Assembly: GCA_947457525.1 (NCBI GenBank)
Contig: CANGXE010000104.1
Span: forward strand, 1-6,220
From: Bacteroidota bacterium
Lineage (GTDB): Bacteria; Bacteroidota; Bacteroidia; Chitinophagales; LD1
DNA length: 6,220 nt
Direction of reading: 5' to 3'
Shown in pieces: positions 6,076 through 6,220 of this stretch. A program made the translations under genes and the position numbers. The notes under the pieces are model-generated. The model was not told the DNA's origin and made no database searches. It saw nothing but the letters and a program-made list of their open reading frames with translations. Position 1 is the first letter of the stretch, and each line of letters starts with the position of its first letter.

Positions 6076-6220
6076 CTATTTAGCAACGGTAAGTTTTTTA
6101 TCATCAAATCGGAAATAGAAATTAGCCCAAGCTAAAAACAGAATAATAGCGGAAAGCACAATAGGTAGGCGATAATCTACGCTTACCATTACACCCGCAA
6201 TTAGTGGCGGGAATATAAAG
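6076..6220 (-). CDS. Probable MFS transporter, C-terminal fragment (5' end outside window)
   Basis: On the - strand the frame is open from the window edge (first full codon 6217-6219) to a TAG at 6076-6078, giving 47 residues. They read as the last part of a multi-pass transporter: FIFPPLIAGVMVSVDYRLP, then a hydrophobic helix (about residues 18-36, VLSAIILFLAWANFYFRF), and a short charged cytoplasmic tail, DDKKLTVAK. The PPLIAG...DYRLP turn before a final helix looks like the end of major facilitator superfamily drug/sugar permeases, but with this little sequence the substrate cannot be told and the family call is tentative. It lies upstream of, and probably in one transcript with, the voltage-sensor-like gene, separated by 15 bases. 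Confidence 0.6.
   Translation of the reverse strand, partial: FIFPPLIAGVMVSVDYRLPIVLSAIILFLAWANFYFRFDDKKLTVAK

Overview
The window reads as a chromosomal segment of a Bacteroidota bacterium. The grounds are a moderate, AT-leaning base composition, start codons that mostly lack a Shine-Dalgarno sequence, and short AT-rich gaps. The protein content (ankyrin protein, MFS tail, cyanophycin genes) fits a free-living heterotroph. The assignment comes from sequence style only; no marker gene is present, so genus or family cannot be given.

Layout. Bases 1-188 hold the last 61 codons of an ankyrin-repeat protein on the + strand, ending tail-to-tail and overlapping by 10 bases with the next gene. Bases 179-2001 on the - strand carry cphB (cyanophycinase) followed 11 bases later by an iaaA-type isoaspartyl peptidase, a likely two-gene degradation operon. 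A 76-base AT-rich gap separates cphB from cphA (cyanophycin synthetase, 883 residues, + strand, 2078-4729), so the degradative and synthetic arms are divergent. Twenty-two bases after cphA, on the same strand, is a small predicted exported protein of unknown function (4752-5042). A short hairpin plus T-rich run follows its stop. Bases 5053-6060 on the - strand encode a membrane protein with a four-helix, voltage-sensor-like N-terminal half and a long charged helical C-terminal half. Upstream of it, running off the window, is the C-terminal end of a probable MFS transporter (6076-6220, - strand).

How the genes work together. CphA makes cyanophycin, a non-ribosomal polymer with a poly-aspartate backbone carrying arginine on each side chain, from Asp, Arg and ATP. 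CphB cuts it to beta-Asp-Arg dipeptides, and the isoaspartyl peptidase splits these into Asp and Arg. All three enzymes have the expected catalytic residues and no signal peptide, so the window encodes a complete intracellular nitrogen/carbon storage cycle. The pathway itself is known. The less explained parts are the small exported protein next to cphA, the pore-less voltage-sensor-like protein, and a changed residue in a conserved loop of the CphA Mur-ligase domain. I found no mobile elements, CRISPR arrays, RNA genes or long repeats, and no gene-free stretch over 300 bases.
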